This document shows, in pieces, positions 45,410-54,656 of a DNA stretch of 64,000 nucleotides; position 1 is the stretch's first letter, and every line of letters begins with the position of its first letter. The stretch is from Clostridium sp. CAG:678 (GTDB lineage: Bacteria > Bacillota > Clostridia > Oscillospirales > Acutalibacteraceae): contig HF991825.1 in the NCBI GenBank assembly GCA_000431535.1, positions 169,662 to 233,661 of the forward strand. The letters are read 5' to 3'. A program made the translations under genes and the position numbers. The notes under the pieces were generated by a model. It did not search any database, was not told the origin of the DNA, and saw only the letters and a list, made by a program, of their open reading frames with translations.

Positions 45410-45539
45410 GCAGCGGCTCACGATATTTTGAATTTTGTTTGGGCAGTTTGCACTCTGAGTAAAAATTCACGCGCCGATATTTTGGTTATTTGCACAAAAA
45501 ACGGCTTATAAAATTATAAATTATGCTTATAGATTCCGT

Positions 45540-45576
45540 CCCCCTTTTCCTATATAATGGTTATTAGGAAAGGGGG
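45540..45576 (+). promoter_or_regulatory. Inverted repeat over gdhA -10 box and ribosome site
   Basis: CCCCCTTTTCCTA (45540-45552) and TAGGAAAGGGGG (45565-45576) pair with one bulged T. TATAAT (45553-45558) lies between them; the -35 region is weak. The right arm also supplies the GGAAAGGGGG ribosome site of gdhA. It could be an operator or fold in a longer read-through RNA. Confidence 0.5.
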
Positions 45577-45587
45577 CATTTCATTTT

Positions 45588-46943
45588 ATGAATGCTTATA
45601 TTGAAAGTGTAATTCAAACAGTGGAAAGGCGGGATAATGCCAAGCCGGAATACATACAGTGTGTAAAGGAAGTATTCCGCTCGCTGGAAAAGGTGATCGA
45701 GGCGCATCCCGAATATGTGGAGGATGATCTGCTGACCCGTATGGTGGAGCCGGACAGACTGATCACCTTCCGTATCGCCTGGGTGGATGATGCCGGTAAA
45801 ACACGTGTAAACAGGGGTTACCGCGTGCAGTTTAACTCCTCCATCGGGCCGTATAAGGGCGGACTGCGTTTTCATCCCAGCGTAAATTCCAGTATCATGT
45901 ATTTCCTCGGCTTTGAGCAGACTTTCAAGAACTCCCTCACCGGTCTGCCTATGGGCGGCGCAAAGGGCGGTTCTGATTTTGACCCAAGAGGGAAGAGCAA
46001 AAATGAAGTGATGCGGTTTTGTCAGGCGTTTATGACGGAACTTTACCGCCATATCGGCCCCAATATAGATGTTCCTGCCGGAGATATTGGCGTCGGTGCA
46101 AGAGAGATTGGTTTTCTTTTCGGGCAGTATAAACGCATTACGGATGCTTTTGAAAACGGCGTTATTACCGGAAAAGGCATGTCTTACGGCGGCTCCCTCG
46201 TCCGCCCGGAAGCAACGGGATTCGGCGCTGTATATTATCTTTGCGAAGTGCTCAAACATGAGCACGATACCATAAAAGGCAAGCGCGTTGCCGTATCCGG
46301 CTTCGGAAATGTTGCGTGGGGCGCTATCAAAAAACTCAATGAACTCGGCGCCATTCCGCTTACCATAAGCGGCCCGAGCGGTTATGTTTATGATAAAGAC
46401 GGCATCTGCACACCGGAAAAGATCGATTATCTGCTGGAGATGCGTTCCAGCGGAAGAGACAGGGTGGAGGATTACAGCGATAGATTCCCGTCCGCCGTGT
46501 TTATCCCGAATGAGAGCCCGTGGCATATTCAGGATGTGGATATCATCATGCCGTGCGCCACACAAAATGAGGTGGATCTGGAAGACGCCAAAACGATAGC
46601 CGCAAACGGCGTAAAATATTATATTGAAGTTTCGAATATGCCAACAACGGCAGACGCGCTTGATTTCCTTATGGAGCAGGAGAATATGATCGTGGCGCCG
46701 TCCAAAGCGGTAAACGCGGGCGGTGTTTGTGTCTCCGGCCTTGAAATGAGCCAGAACAGCCAGCGCCTTTCCTGGTCCTATGAGGAAGTGGACAGAAAAC
46801 TGCACCAGGCAATGATTGATATTCACAATCATTCGGTAGCCGCGGCGGAAAAATACGGCCTCGGTTATAATCTGGTTGCCGGCGCCAATATTGCCGGTTT
46901 TGAAAAGGTGGCAGAGGCAATGCTTGCGCAGGGAATCTACTGA
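45588..46943 (+). CDS. gdhA: Glutamate dehydrogenase, NADP-type
   Basis: It makes glutamate from 2-oxoglutarate and ammonia. The 451-residue protein has the GdhA catalytic segment LPMGGAKGGSDFDPRGKS (catalytic Lys), PAGDIGVGAREIG, SLVRPEATGFG, and the Rossmann site VAVSGFGNVAWGA (about 228-240) followed by SGPSGYVYD, as in NADP-linked hexameric enzymes; the C-terminal NLVAGANIAGFEKVAEAM is present. ATG 45588 follows an unusual site where the ribosome sequence is one arm of an inverted repeat around the -10 box. Confidence 0.96.
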   Translation: MNAYIESVIQTVERRDNAKPEYIQCVKEVFRSLEKVIEAHPEYVEDDLLTRMVEPDRLITFRIAWVDDAGKTRVNRGYRVQFNSSIGPYKGGLRFHPSVNSSIMYFLGFEQTFKNSLTGLPMGGAKGGSDFDPRGKSKNEVMRFCQAFMTELYRHIGPNIDVPAGDIGVGAREIGFLFGQYKRITDAFENGVITGKGMSYGGSLVRPEATGFGAVYYLCEVLKHEHDTIKGKRVAVSGFGNVAWGAIKKLNELGAIPLTISGPSGYVYDKDGICTPEKIDYLLEMRSSGRDRVEDYSDRFPSAVFIPNESPWHIQDVDIIMPCATQNEVDLEDAKTIAANGVKYYIEVSNMPTTADALDFLMEQENMIVAPSKAVNAGGVCVSGLEMSQNSQRLSWSYEEVDRKLHQAMIDIHNHSVAAAEKYGLGYNLVAGANIAGFEKVAEAMLAQGIY

Positions 46944-46968
46944 TCCTGCAATGCGCTAAAAATAGTGC

Positions 46969-46997
46969 TTGACAATTTCTAATTTATATATTATAGT
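46969..46997 (+). promoter_or_regulatory. Promoter of the rimP-infB translation operon
   Basis: TTGACA (46969-46974), a 17-bp spacer and TATAGT (46992-46997); the start would be near 47004, at the 5' side of the leader hairpin. Confidence 0.88.
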
Positions 46998-47004
46998 ATT
47001 AGCG

Positions 47005-47057
47005 TAAGAATACAAACGAAAGGTGAGAGTGGCAGCAATGCCGCTCTCATATTCTTA
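47005..47057 (+). ncRNA. Nested hairpin in the rimP operon leader
   Basis: An outer stem TAAGAATA/TATTCTTA (47005-47012 with 47050-47057) encloses a free 11-base segment and an inner 11-bp stem (47024-47034 with 47039-47049) capped by a GCAA tetraloop. The leader then has AAGAACTTTTTTG, so this might act as an attenuator. I do not recognise the RNA family. Confidence 0.5.
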
Positions 47058-47086
47058 TAAAGAACTTTTTTGAAAAGAGTGGTTTT

Positions 47087-47566
47087 ATGGCGCAAAGTGT
47101 TGCGGAAAGAGTCAGGCAGATCGTAGAGCCTTATGCCCGGCAGCTTTCTCTGGAGATTTGGGATATTGTTTATAAAAAAGAGGGCTCAGACTGGTATCTC
47201 AGGATCTTTATTGATAAGGACGGCGGTGTAGGCGTGGAGGACTGCGTGGATTTTACGCATCTCATCACCAAACCGCTTGACGAAGCAGACCCCATTTCCC
47301 AGTCCTATACGCTGGAGGTGTCCTCGCCCGGTATTGAACGGGAACTGAAAGCAGAGTGGCATTTTAAAAAGTATATCGGTTCGCGTGTGATGCTCAGAAC
47401 GATCCGCCCCGTAAACGGCGTGCGTGATTTTGCAGGTGTTCTTCAAAATTACGAAGATCAGCAGATTACCCTTGCGGCGGACGGCGGCGAGAGCATGACG
47501 TTTCAAAAGAAAGAAACATCGTTTGTAAAACTGGATGATTTCGATATAAACGATTTTAATAAGTAA
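47087..47566 (+). CDS. rimP: Ribosome maturation factor RimP
   Basis: It helps 30S subunit assembly. The 159-residue protein has LRIFIDKDGGVGVEDCVDF, YTLEVSSPGIEREL and an SH3-like C-terminal domain. First gene of the translation operon, 20 bases before nusA; the order is standard for Firmicutes. Confidence 0.95.
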   Translation: MAQSVAERVRQIVEPYARQLSLEIWDIVYKKEGSDWYLRIFIDKDGGVGVEDCVDFTHLITKPLDEADPISQSYTLEVSSPGIERELKAEWHFKKYIGSRVMLRTIRPVNGVRDFAGVLQNYEDQQITLAADGGESMTFQKKETSFVKLDDFDINDFNK

Positions 47567-47586
47567 ACAGAAAGGTTGATAGGAAA

Positions 47587-48657
47587 ATGAATAAGGATTT
47601 TTTTGAGGCAGTAAGGCTTCTTGTGGAGGAAAAGGATATCCCGGCGGATTACCTTTATGAAAAGATCGCCGCGGCGATCGTGGTTGCCGCAAAGCACAAT
47701 TACGGCGGCAAGGATATCGTGCACTGCGATATTGATCCGGAAAAAGAAAAGATCAAAGTATACGTAACAAAAAATGTGGTTGAGGAGATCGAAGATCCCG
47801 ATACCGATATCCTGCTGGAGGACGCGCAGAAAATACGCAAATCCGCAAAAGTGGGCAAAACGATCGATATTCCGCTCAAAACCAAGGAGTTCGGCAGAAT
47901 CATTGCCCAAAACGCAAAGCATGTGATCCGCCAGGGCATCAAAGAGGCGGAAAGAAACAAGCAGCTTGAAGAGTTCCAGAGCAAGAATCAGGAACTCATC
48001 ACCGCAAAGGTAAACCGGATCGATCCCGTAACGGGCAGCGCCTCTCTTGAGATCGGCAAGTCGGTTGCCATTTTGCCGAAAAACGAGCAGATTCCCGGCG
48101 AGGAACTGCATGAGGGAGAGAATATAAAAATCTTTGTTGTGGATGTCAAGGAGTCAAACAAAGGCCCCAAGATCATGATCTCCCGTACCCATCCGGGTCT
48201 GGTAAGAAGGCTGTTTGAAACGGAAGTTCCGGAGATCTATGACGGAACGATAGAAATCAAATCCGTTTCCCGTGAGGCAGGCTCCAGAACGAAGATTGCC
48301 GTTTACAGTAAGGATGATGAGATTGATCCCGTCGGCGCGTGCATCGGCCCCAAGGGGCAGAGAGTTTCCACGATCGTTGACGCGCTGGATGGCGAAAAGA
48401 TCGATATCGTGAAATACAGCGAGGATATCAGCGAATTTATTTCGGCGGCGCTTGCCCCGGCGGATGTCTGCTCTGTGGAGATCCTGGACGAACAGGCAAA
48501 ATCCTGCCGCGCTACAGTGCCGGATGATCAGCTCAGCCTTGCGATCGGCAACAAGGGCCAGAATGTCCGCCTTGCGGCAAAACTTACCGGCTGGAAGATC
48601 GATATCAGACCGGAATCCGGTTTCTATGAAGGCACAGGTTCGGGTGAAGACGAATGA
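47587..48657 (+). CDS. nusA: Transcription termination/antitermination factor NusA
   Basis: A 356-residue RNA polymerase-binding factor with N-terminal domain, S1 domain (about 135-200), and two KH domains with VGACIGPKGQRVSTI and SLAIGNKGQNVRLAAKLTGWKIDI. It lacks the C-terminal acidic repeats of the proteobacterial protein, as usual in Firmicutes. The end overlaps ylxR by four bases. Confidence 0.97.
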   Translation: MNKDFFEAVRLLVEEKDIPADYLYEKIAAAIVVAAKHNYGGKDIVHCDIDPEKEKIKVYVTKNVVEEIEDPDTDILLEDAQKIRKSAKVGKTIDIPLKTKEFGRIIAQNAKHVIRQGIKEAERNKQLEEFQSKNQELITAKVNRIDPVTGSASLEIGKSVAILPKNEQIPGEELHEGENIKIFVVDVKESNKGPKIMISRTHPGLVRRLFETEVPEIYDGTIEIKSVSREAGSRTKIAVYSKDDEIDPVGACIGPKGQRVSTIVDALDGEKIDIVKYSEDISEFISAALAPADVCSVEILDEQAKSCRATVPDDQLSLAIGNKGQNVRLAAKLTGWKIDIRPESGFYEGTGSGEDE

Positions 48658-48926
48658 AAGCCAAACGAGAGATAAAAAGAATGTGCGTCGGCTGCGGGCA
48701 AATGTTTGATAAGCGTGAACTGATCCGGGTCGTAAAAAGCCCGGAGGGTGAGATCGGCATCGATCTTACCGGCAAAAAAAACGGCCGCGGCGCGTATATC
48801 TGTAATAACCCCGAATGCCTGAAAAAGGCAAAGAAAAAGAAATCGCTCGAAAGGGCGTTTTCCGTAAAGATAGAGGATGAACTTTATGCAAAAATGGAAG
48901 AGGAAATCCTGAATGCAAAAGAATAA
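48654..48926 (+). CDS. ylxR: YlxR-family RNA-binding protein (RnpM)
   Basis: The 90-residue protein has the family patch RMCVGCGQMFDKRELIRVV and GRGAYICNNPECLKKAKKKKSLERAF, including the conserved GRGAY. The Bacillus homologue is reported to bind the RNase P RNA. It overlaps nusA (4 bases) and ylxQ (14 bases). Confidence 0.94.
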   Translation: MKAKREIKRMCVGCGQMFDKRELIRVVKSPEGEIGIDLTGKKNGRGAYICNNPECLKKAKKKKSLERAFSVKIEDELYAKMEEEILNAKE

Positions 48927-49224
48927 ACTGCTTTCCATGCTCGGTATTGCCAAGCGCGCGGGCGCGCTTTCCATGGGGCACGATGCGGCTGTGAATTCAC
49001 TTTTTTCCAAAAAAGCCGAGGCGATCGTGCTTGCCTGTGATGTTTCCCAAAGAGCAGAACGGGATATGCGTATTCTTGCTGAAAAGCACGGCAGCGGCGT
49101 TTGTGTTTTCAGAGCGGATATTACTATGGAGGAGATCTTCCTTGCCTGCGGTTATAAGGCGGGCATATTGGCGGTCTGCAATCCCGAGTTCAGTAAAAAG
49201 ATCATCTCTCTTATTAACGAATAA
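48913..49224 (+). CDS. ylxQ: YlxQ-family L7Ae-like protein
   Basis: A 103-residue L7Ae/L30e-fold RNA-binding protein: LSMLGIAKRAGALSMGHDAAVNSL and EAIVLACDVSQRAERDMR. A probable kink-turn binder of the ribosome group, with no known enzyme activity. It lies between ylxR and infB as in other Firmicutes. Confidence 0.92.
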   Translation: MQKNKLLSMLGIAKRAGALSMGHDAAVNSLFSKKAEAIVLACDVSQRAERDMRILAEKHGSGVCVFRADITMEEIFLACGYKAGILAVCNPEFSKKIISLINE

Positions 49225-49252
49225 GAAACGCATTCAAGGAGGAATTCGATAT

Positions 49253-51658
49253 ATGGTAATTAAGGTAAAGGTGTCCGATGTAGCCAAGGATTTCGGCAAA
49301 TCCAATAAGGAGATCATTGATCTTCTTGGTGATTATTGCGGCGGACCTGCCAAAAAAGCGTCAACCGTCCTCGAAGAGAACGAACTTAACATTCTGTTTG
49401 ATAAAATTACGCAGCAAAACAGCGTGAAAAGCCTGAAAGAATATTTTGAGGCAGGCGAAGCCAAAAGAAAACAGACCAAGCAAAACGAAACGCAGGATAA
49501 AGCGCCGGGCGAACAGAAAAAGCAGACTGAAAAGCAGCAGAAAAAGCCCGTTACGGCAAAGGATAAAAAGCGCCAGAGCCAGGCGGCGATCCTGCAGATG
49601 GCGCAGCAGGCGGCCAAGCGCGCGGAGGAAAAAGCCAAGAAAAAGGCCGCGCAGCAGCCCCAGGCAAGAACCAAAGGCGAAACGCGCCATGTAGATACGC
49701 GTGTAAACAGCGTAGATCTTGAAAAATACAATCAGAAGTATGAGGATATTGCGCCTGCGTCCTCCATGGGCGATTATCAGAAAAAACAGAAACTGAATCA
49801 GAAGTCCAAGCAATACAGAAAGAAAAAACCGCAGGGCATCCATGCGCATTCCAAAAAGGAAACGGAGCAGCAGCGCCTGGCTCGTATCAGGGAACAGCGT
49901 AAAAAGCAGCAGATCAAGGTGCAGATACCGGAAGAGATCACCGTTGGCGATCTTGCCGCCCTGCTGCGTATGACAGCCACCGAAGTCATCAAAAAGCTGA
50001 TGGCGCTCGGCGTTATGGCCACGGTGAATGAAGTTATCGATTATGATACGGCTGCAATCGTTGCCACGGAACTCGGCGCAAAAGTAGAAAAGAAAGTGGA
50101 AGTTTCCATTGAAGAGCAGATCATTGAGGAAGAGATCGAGGATGATGAAAACGCGGTTACACGTCCGCCGGTTGTCTGCGTTATGGGCCATGTAGATCAC
50201 GGTAAAACGTCTATTCTGGACGCGATCCGGCATACGGATGTTACTTCCACCGAAGCAGGCGGCATCACACAGGCGATCGGTGCTTATCAGGTGGATGTAA
50301 ACGGGGAGAAAATCACGTTTCTGGATACACCCGGCCATGCCGCATTTACCGCTATGCGTGCGCGCGGCGCAATGGCAACGGATATTGCCGTGCTTGTTGT
50401 TGCCGCGGATGACGGAATTATGCCGCAGACCATTGAGGCAATCAACCATGCAAAGGCTGCCCAGATACCGATCATCGTTGCAATCAATAAAATGGATAAA
50501 GAGGGCGCCAACCCCGAAAGAGTGATGGAACAGCTTACAGAGCAGGAACTCGTGCCGGAAGAGTGGGGCGGTGATGTGATCTGTGTTCCCGTTTCCGCAA
50601 AAACAGGCACGGGCATTGATAAACTGCTGGAAACCATCCTCCTTGTTGCTGAGATGAGCGAACTTAAGGCGAATCCAAACAGAACCGCAAAAGGTGTTGT
50701 TATAGAGGCTAAATTGGATAAGGGCAGGGGCCCGATCGCAACGTTCCTTGTTCAGAACGGTACGCTGCATGCAGGGGATTACGTGGTTGCCGGCACGGCT
50801 GTCGGCAGGATCCGCGCCATGGTGGATTATAACGGCAAAAAGCTAAACAGCGCCGGCCCGTCCGTTCCCGTTGAGATCATGGGTCTGGATGAGGCGCCGA
50901 TGAGCGGTGATGAATTCAACGCCGTTTCGGATGAAAAACTTGCAAGGCAGCTTGTTGAGCAGAGAAAGGAAAAAGCCAAGGAAGAGGAATTCAAGCAGTA
51001 TCATAAAGTTACGCTGGATAATCTCTTCTCCACACTGGAAGAGGGTATGCTCAAGGAACTGAATATCATCATTAAGGCAGATGTTCAGGGCTCTGTTGAA
51101 GCAGTGAAACAGTCTCTTCTTAAGATCGAAAACGATGAAGTCAGAGTCAGAATCATCCATGGCGCGGTTGGTGCCGTAAATGATTCCGATGTGATGCTTG
51201 CCAATGCCTCAAACGCCATCATCGTTGCGTTTGCAACGGGTGTTGAGCCGGATGCCGCGGAAAACGCCGCAAGGGACGGCATTGAGATCAAGCAGTATAA
51301 CATTATCTATGATCTGATCGAGGATATTGAATCCGCAATGCGCGGCATGCGTTCTGTGAAATACCGTGATGTGGATACCGGCACGGCGGAAGTCAGAGAG
51401 ATCTATACCGTTTCCAGCGTCGGTTCCATTGCCGGATCTATCGTAACAAGCGGCACGGTACGCCGCAACGGCAAAGTCCGCGTGATGAGAAACGGCAAGC
51501 AGATCGCCGATACGCCGATTAAAAATCTTAAGCGTTTCAAGGATGATGTTAAGGAAGTTTCTTCCGGTTACGAATGCGGTATCTCGCTGGAAGACTGGAA
51601 TGATCTGAAACCCGGCGACGTCTTTGAATGCTATGTTGTTGAAGAATACAGGGATTGA
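49253..51658 (+). CDS. infB: Translation initiation factor IF-2
   Basis: The 801-residue GTPase brings fMet-tRNA to the ribosome. The N-terminal region is basic and Gln/Lys-rich (about 70-220), then an IF2_N segment and the G domain with [15 protein letters not shown] (G1), DTPGHAAF (G3), [10 protein letters not shown] (G4) and SAKTGTGI (G5), followed by domains II to IV. AAGGAGG lies before ATG 49253; a longer frame starting at 49031 lies inside ylxQ and is not used. Confidence 0.97.
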   Translation: MVIKVKVSDVAKDFGKSNKEIIDLLGDYCGGPAKKASTVLEENELNILFDKITQQNSVKSLKEYFEAGEAKRKQTKQNETQDKAPGEQKKQTEKQQKKPVTAKDKKRQSQAAILQMAQQAAKRAEEKAKKKAAQQPQARTKGETRHVDTRVNSVDLEKYNQKYEDIAPASSMGDYQKKQKLNQKSKQYRKKKPQGIHAHSKKETEQQRLARIREQRKKQQIKVQIPEEITVGDLAALLRMTATEVIKKLMALGVMATVNEVIDYDTAAIVATELGAKVEKKVEVSIEEQIIEEEIEDDENAVTRPPVVCVMGHVDHGKTSILDAIRHTDVTSTEAGGITQAIGAYQVDVNGEKITFLDTPGHAAFTAMRARGAMATDIAVLVVAADDGIMPQTIEAINHAKAAQIPIIVAINKMDKEGANPERVMEQLTEQELVPEEWGGDVICVPVSAKTGTGIDKLLETILLVAEMSELKANPNRTAKGVVIEAKLDKGRGPIATFLVQNGTLHAGDYVVAGTAVGRIRAMVDYNGKKLNSAGPSVPVEIMGLDEAPMSGDEFNAVSDEKLARQLVEQRKEKAKEEEFKQYHKVTLDNLFSTLEEGMLKELNIIIKADVQGSVEAVKQSLLKIENDEVRVRIIHGAVGAVNDSDVMLANASNAIIVAFATGVEPDAAENAARDGIEIKQYNIIYDLIEDIESAMRGMRSVKYRDVDTGTAEVREIYTVSSVGSIAGSIVTSGTVRRNGKVRVMRNGKQIADTPIKNLKRFKDDVKEVSSGYECGISLEDWNDLKPGDVFECYVVEEYRD

Positions 51659-51660
51659 TT

Positions 51661-52011
51661 ATGGCAGGTTATCGTATAGACAGGATTTCAGAGGATATCC
51701 GCCGCGAACTGATTTCTCTGATGCGTGAACTCAAAGATCCGCGCGTGCAGGGGAAATTGCTGACGGTCGTAAATGTCAAAGTCTCAAACGATCTTGGTTA
51801 TGCCAAGGTCTATGTGAGTTCTATGGACGGGTTGGACGATGCAAAAGAGGCGTGCAAAGGCTTAAAAAGCGCCGCCGGCTTTCTGCGCCGTGAGCTCGGC
51901 AATCATCTTCATTTAAGAAAAGCTCCGGAATTAACGTTCACAGCGGATGATTCCATTCAAAAGGGAATGGAGATTTTTGAAAAGTTAAAGGATACTTCAA
52001 ATGAAAATTGA
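51661..52011 (+). CDS. rbfA: Ribosome-binding factor A
   Basis: The 116-residue protein binds the 30S subunit in maturation: YRIDRISEDIRRELISLM, ELKDPRVQGKLLTVVNVKVSNDL, LRRELGNHLHLRKAPELTF and DSIQKGMEIFEKL. ATG 51661 lies just after the infB stop; the TTG at 51655 is an alternative in the overlap. Confidence 0.95.
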   Translation: MAGYRIDRISEDIRRELISLMRELKDPRVQGKLLTVVNVKVSNDLGYAKVYVSSMDGLDDAKEACKGLKSAAGFLRRELGNHLHLRKAPELTFTADDSIQKGMEIFEKLKDTSNEN

Positions 52012-52945
52012 TGTTAAGGCTTGTGCCGGACTGTTAAAAGAGCACGATAATATTCTGATCTTAACCCATGCGCACCCGGACGGGGATACGCTGGGCAGCG
52101 GCTTTGCGCTTTTGCGTGCGCTGCTTAAACTCGGCAAGACTGCTCGGGTCATTAATGATGATGAGATCCCGGCAAAATACAGTTATCTCTATGAAGATCT
52201 GCATTGTAAGCCGTTTCAGGAAGAATATATCGTTGCCGTGGATGTTGCAACGGAAAATCTGCTCGGCAATCTTCAAAACAAGTATTCCGGCAGGGTGGAT
52301 CTTTGCATAGATCATCATTTAACCAATACCGAGTATGCCGGCAATCTGCTCCTGCGGGATGCGCCTGCCGCGTGCGAGATCATTTATGATGTGATCAACG
52401 AACTCGGTGTGCCGATCGATGAAAAGATCGCAAACTGCCTTTATACAGGCATTTCCACGGATACCGGCTGTTTCAGGTATGCGTCAACAACGGCGCATTC
52501 CTACCGTATTGCCGCAAAACTGATCGATGCCGGTGCAAATAACGGCCTGATCAACCGTAAAATGTTTGAAACAAAGTCCAAAACCTATGTGAATCTGGAG
52601 CGCCTTGCTCTAAACGGACTTCAGCTTTTCTGTCAAGATAGAGTTGCCGTGATTACCGTTACACAGGAGATGTACGCCAAGACCGGTTCCAATGAGCAGG
52701 AAACGGAGGCGCTCGCGCCGCTCACCCGGCAGATCGAGGGCGTTGAGATCGGCATCACCATTCGGGAAAAGAAAGATAAAACGTGCAAGGCTTCTCTGCG
52801 CACCTATGAAAGCGTCAACGCGGCGGATCTTGCTAAATATTTTGGCGGCGGCGGCCACGCGCAGGCGGCGGCGTGCCGTTTTGACTGCTCTGTAGAAGAA
52901 GCGAAAAAACGTATTATTGCAAAATGCGCGGAGATTCTCGGATGA
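52001..52945 (+). CDS. nrnA: DHH-family nanoRNase/pAp phosphatase NrnA
   Basis: It degrades very short RNAs and 3'-phosphoadenosine 5'-phosphate. The 314-residue protein has THAHPDGDTLGSGFALLRAL (DHH motif 1), VDVATENLLG, DHHLTNTEYAG (DHH), SARTDTGCFRY-like STDTGCFRYASTTA and the DHHA1 motif GGGGHAQAAACRF. The start overlaps rbfA by 11 bases. Confidence 0.93.
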   Translation: MKIDVKACAGLLKEHDNILILTHAHPDGDTLGSGFALLRALLKLGKTARVINDDEIPAKYSYLYEDLHCKPFQEEYIVAVDVATENLLGNLQNKYSGRVDLCIDHHLTNTEYAGNLLLRDAPAACEIIYDVINELGVPIDEKIANCLYTGISTDTGCFRYASTTAHSYRIAAKLIDAGANNGLINRKMFETKSKTYVNLERLALNGLQLFCQDRVAVITVTQEMYAKTGSNEQETEALAPLTRQIEGVEIGITIREKKDKTCKASLRTYESVNAADLAKYFGGGGHAQAAACRFDCSVEEAKKRIIAKCAEILG

Positions 52946-53835
52946 CCGGTATACTCTGCATCAACAAGGATCCGGGCAGAACTTCCTTTTCTGTCTGTTC
53001 TGAGGTCAGAAAGATCACCGGGCAGAAAAAATGCGGCCATATGGGCACACTGGATCCTCTTGCAACGGGCGTGCTGCCCGTCATGCTCGGCGGCGCCACA
53101 AGATTTCTGGCGTATTATCCGGAAAGTGATAAAGGTTACCGCGCCCGCTTTGTGTTGGGAAAAACAACAGATACGCTGGATATTACCGGCACGGTTACCG
53201 GCGAATTTCCGGTCTGCTGTACGGCGGCGGATGTGGAAAACGCATTGAATTCGTTTCGGGGCGTCATCACGCAGATCCCGCCCATGTATTCTGCTGTATC
53301 GGTCGGCGGAAAGCGGCTTTACGAATTGGCAAGGCAGGGCAAGGAGATTGAACGGCAGCCCAGGCAGGCGGAGATCAAACGGCTGGAAATGATCTCGTTC
53401 GATGAAGAACGAAAGGAATATGAGATCGATGTGCTCTGTTCTAAGGGCACGTATATTCGCACACTGATCGATGATCTGGGTGAAAAACTTGGCTGCGGCG
53501 CTGTGATGACAGCACTTGAGCGCACGTTTGCTTACGGATTTACGCAAAAGGACTGCGTAACGCTTGCGCAGCTTAAAGACGCGGCAAAACAGGAAAACGG
53601 TGTTGAAAAGTATTTGGTTCCCGTGGAGGCAGCGCTCAGCTCCTATCCCAAAATTACAGTCAGCCCCGCGCAGAGCGTCCGGTTCAAAAACGGCGGTGCG
53701 CTTGAACTTGCCCGGCTGAGAAAAAGACCGGAATGCGGCGCGCTGGTGCGTGTTTTTTCACCGCAAAATGCGTTTCTCGGGCTTGGGGAAACACAGGAAA
53801 ACGAACTCGCAGTCAAGCGGGTCTATGTAGAATAA
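52942..53835 (+). CDS. truB: tRNA pseudouridine-55 synthase
   Basis: It makes pseudouridine 55 in the T-loop of tRNAs. The 297-residue protein has LCINKDPGRTSFSVCSEVR, KCGHMGTLDPLATGVLPVMLG with catalytic D38, and CSKGTYIRTLIDDLGEKLG. ATG 52942 overlaps the nrnA stop (ATGA); the earlier in-frame ATG at 52924 lies inside nrnA. Confidence 0.96.
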   Translation: MTGILCINKDPGRTSFSVCSEVRKITGQKKCGHMGTLDPLATGVLPVMLGGATRFLAYYPESDKGYRARFVLGKTTDTLDITGTVTGEFPVCCTAADVENALNSFRGVITQIPPMYSAVSVGGKRLYELARQGKEIERQPRQAEIKRLEMISFDEERKEYEIDVLCSKGTYIRTLIDDLGEKLGCGAVMTALERTFAYGFTQKDCVTLAQLKDAAKQENGVEKYLVPVEAALSSYPKITVSPAQSVRFKNGGALELARLRKRPECGALVRVFSPQNAFLGLGETQENELAVKRVYVE

Positions 53836-54656
53836 TGATGAGTGATTATGAGAAGTTAAAAAGCGAAGCGGCAGTTGCTTTGGGCGATTTTGACGGTATG
53901 CATCTTGCGCATAAAACCGTTGTAACAGGCGCGCAGAATGTTGTGATCTACTGTGTAAACAATAAGTTTTCCCTTTTGCAAAAAAGCCTGTTTCAGAAAC
54001 GCTGGCCGAATGCCGTGTTTGCGGATTTTGATAAAATTAAAAATATGACCGGCGAGGAATTCATCAACGAGATCATTCTTGGCAGGTTCGGCGCAAAAAT
54101 CGTGCTCTGCGGTTTTAATTTTCGCTTTGGAAAAAACGCGTCTTGGTCTGCGCTCGATATGCGGGAATACCTTGAAAAACGCGGCGTATGGGTGCGCATT
54201 CTTGAAGCGCAGGATTTTGAAGGCAAGCCCATTAGCTCCACGCGTATACGTAAAGCAGTTACTGAGGGCAGGATTGACGCCGCAAATGAAATGCTCGGTT
54301 ATAATTTTACCTTTGAGGCGCCTGTGATCTCAGGTGATCAGCGCGGCAGAACCATTGGGTTTCCAACCATAAATCAGCATCTGCCGAACGGGCTGATTGT
54401 TCCGCGTTTTGGTGTGTATGAAAGCCGTGTGCTGATCGGTAAAAGATCCTATAAAGCCTTTACCAATATAGGCGAGCGGCCTACCTGGCATGTGGATGTT
54501 CCGCTTGCGGAAACACATATTTTTGATTTTCATGAAGATCTTTACGGCAGGGAAATCACGGTGGAACTCGTGCATTACCTGCGCCCGGAAAAATTATTTA
54601 AAAATGTGGATGAGTTAAAAGAACAGCTGGATTATGATAAAAGCAGTATTATTTGA
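53835..54656 (+). CDS. ribF: RibF-like riboflavin kinase/FAD synthetase (short form)
   Basis: It makes FMN and, in full forms, FAD from riboflavin. At 273 residues it is shorter than the usual 305-315. The C-terminal kinase half is complete (GDQRGRTIGFPTIN, FGVYESRVLIG, TNIGERPTW, IFDFHEDLYGREITVELVHYLRPEK). In the N-terminal adenylyltransferase half ALGDFDGMHLAHK and GFNFRFG are present, and the SST motif (ISSTRIRKAV), but the usual TFDPHP stretch is not seen. The start overlaps the truB stop (TAATG). Kinase activity is likely; adenylyl transfer is uncertain. Confidence 0.87.
   Translation: MMSDYEKLKSEAAVALGDFDGMHLAHKTVVTGAQNVVIYCVNNKFSLLQKSLFQKRWPNAVFADFDKIKNMTGEEFINEIILGRFGAKIVLCGFNFRFGKNASWSALDMREYLEKRGVWVRILEAQDFEGKPISSTRIRKAVTEGRIDAANEMLGYNFTFEAPVISGDQRGRTIGFPTINQHLPNGLIVPRFGVYESRVLIGKRSYKAFTNIGERPTWHVDVPLAETHIFDFHEDLYGREITVELVHYLRPEKLFKNVDELKEQLDYDKSSII

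Noticed and set aside
49031..49252. N-terminal extension of IF-2
   Set aside because: It overlaps ylxQ, lacks family residues, and ATG 49253 has a strong AAGGAGG site.
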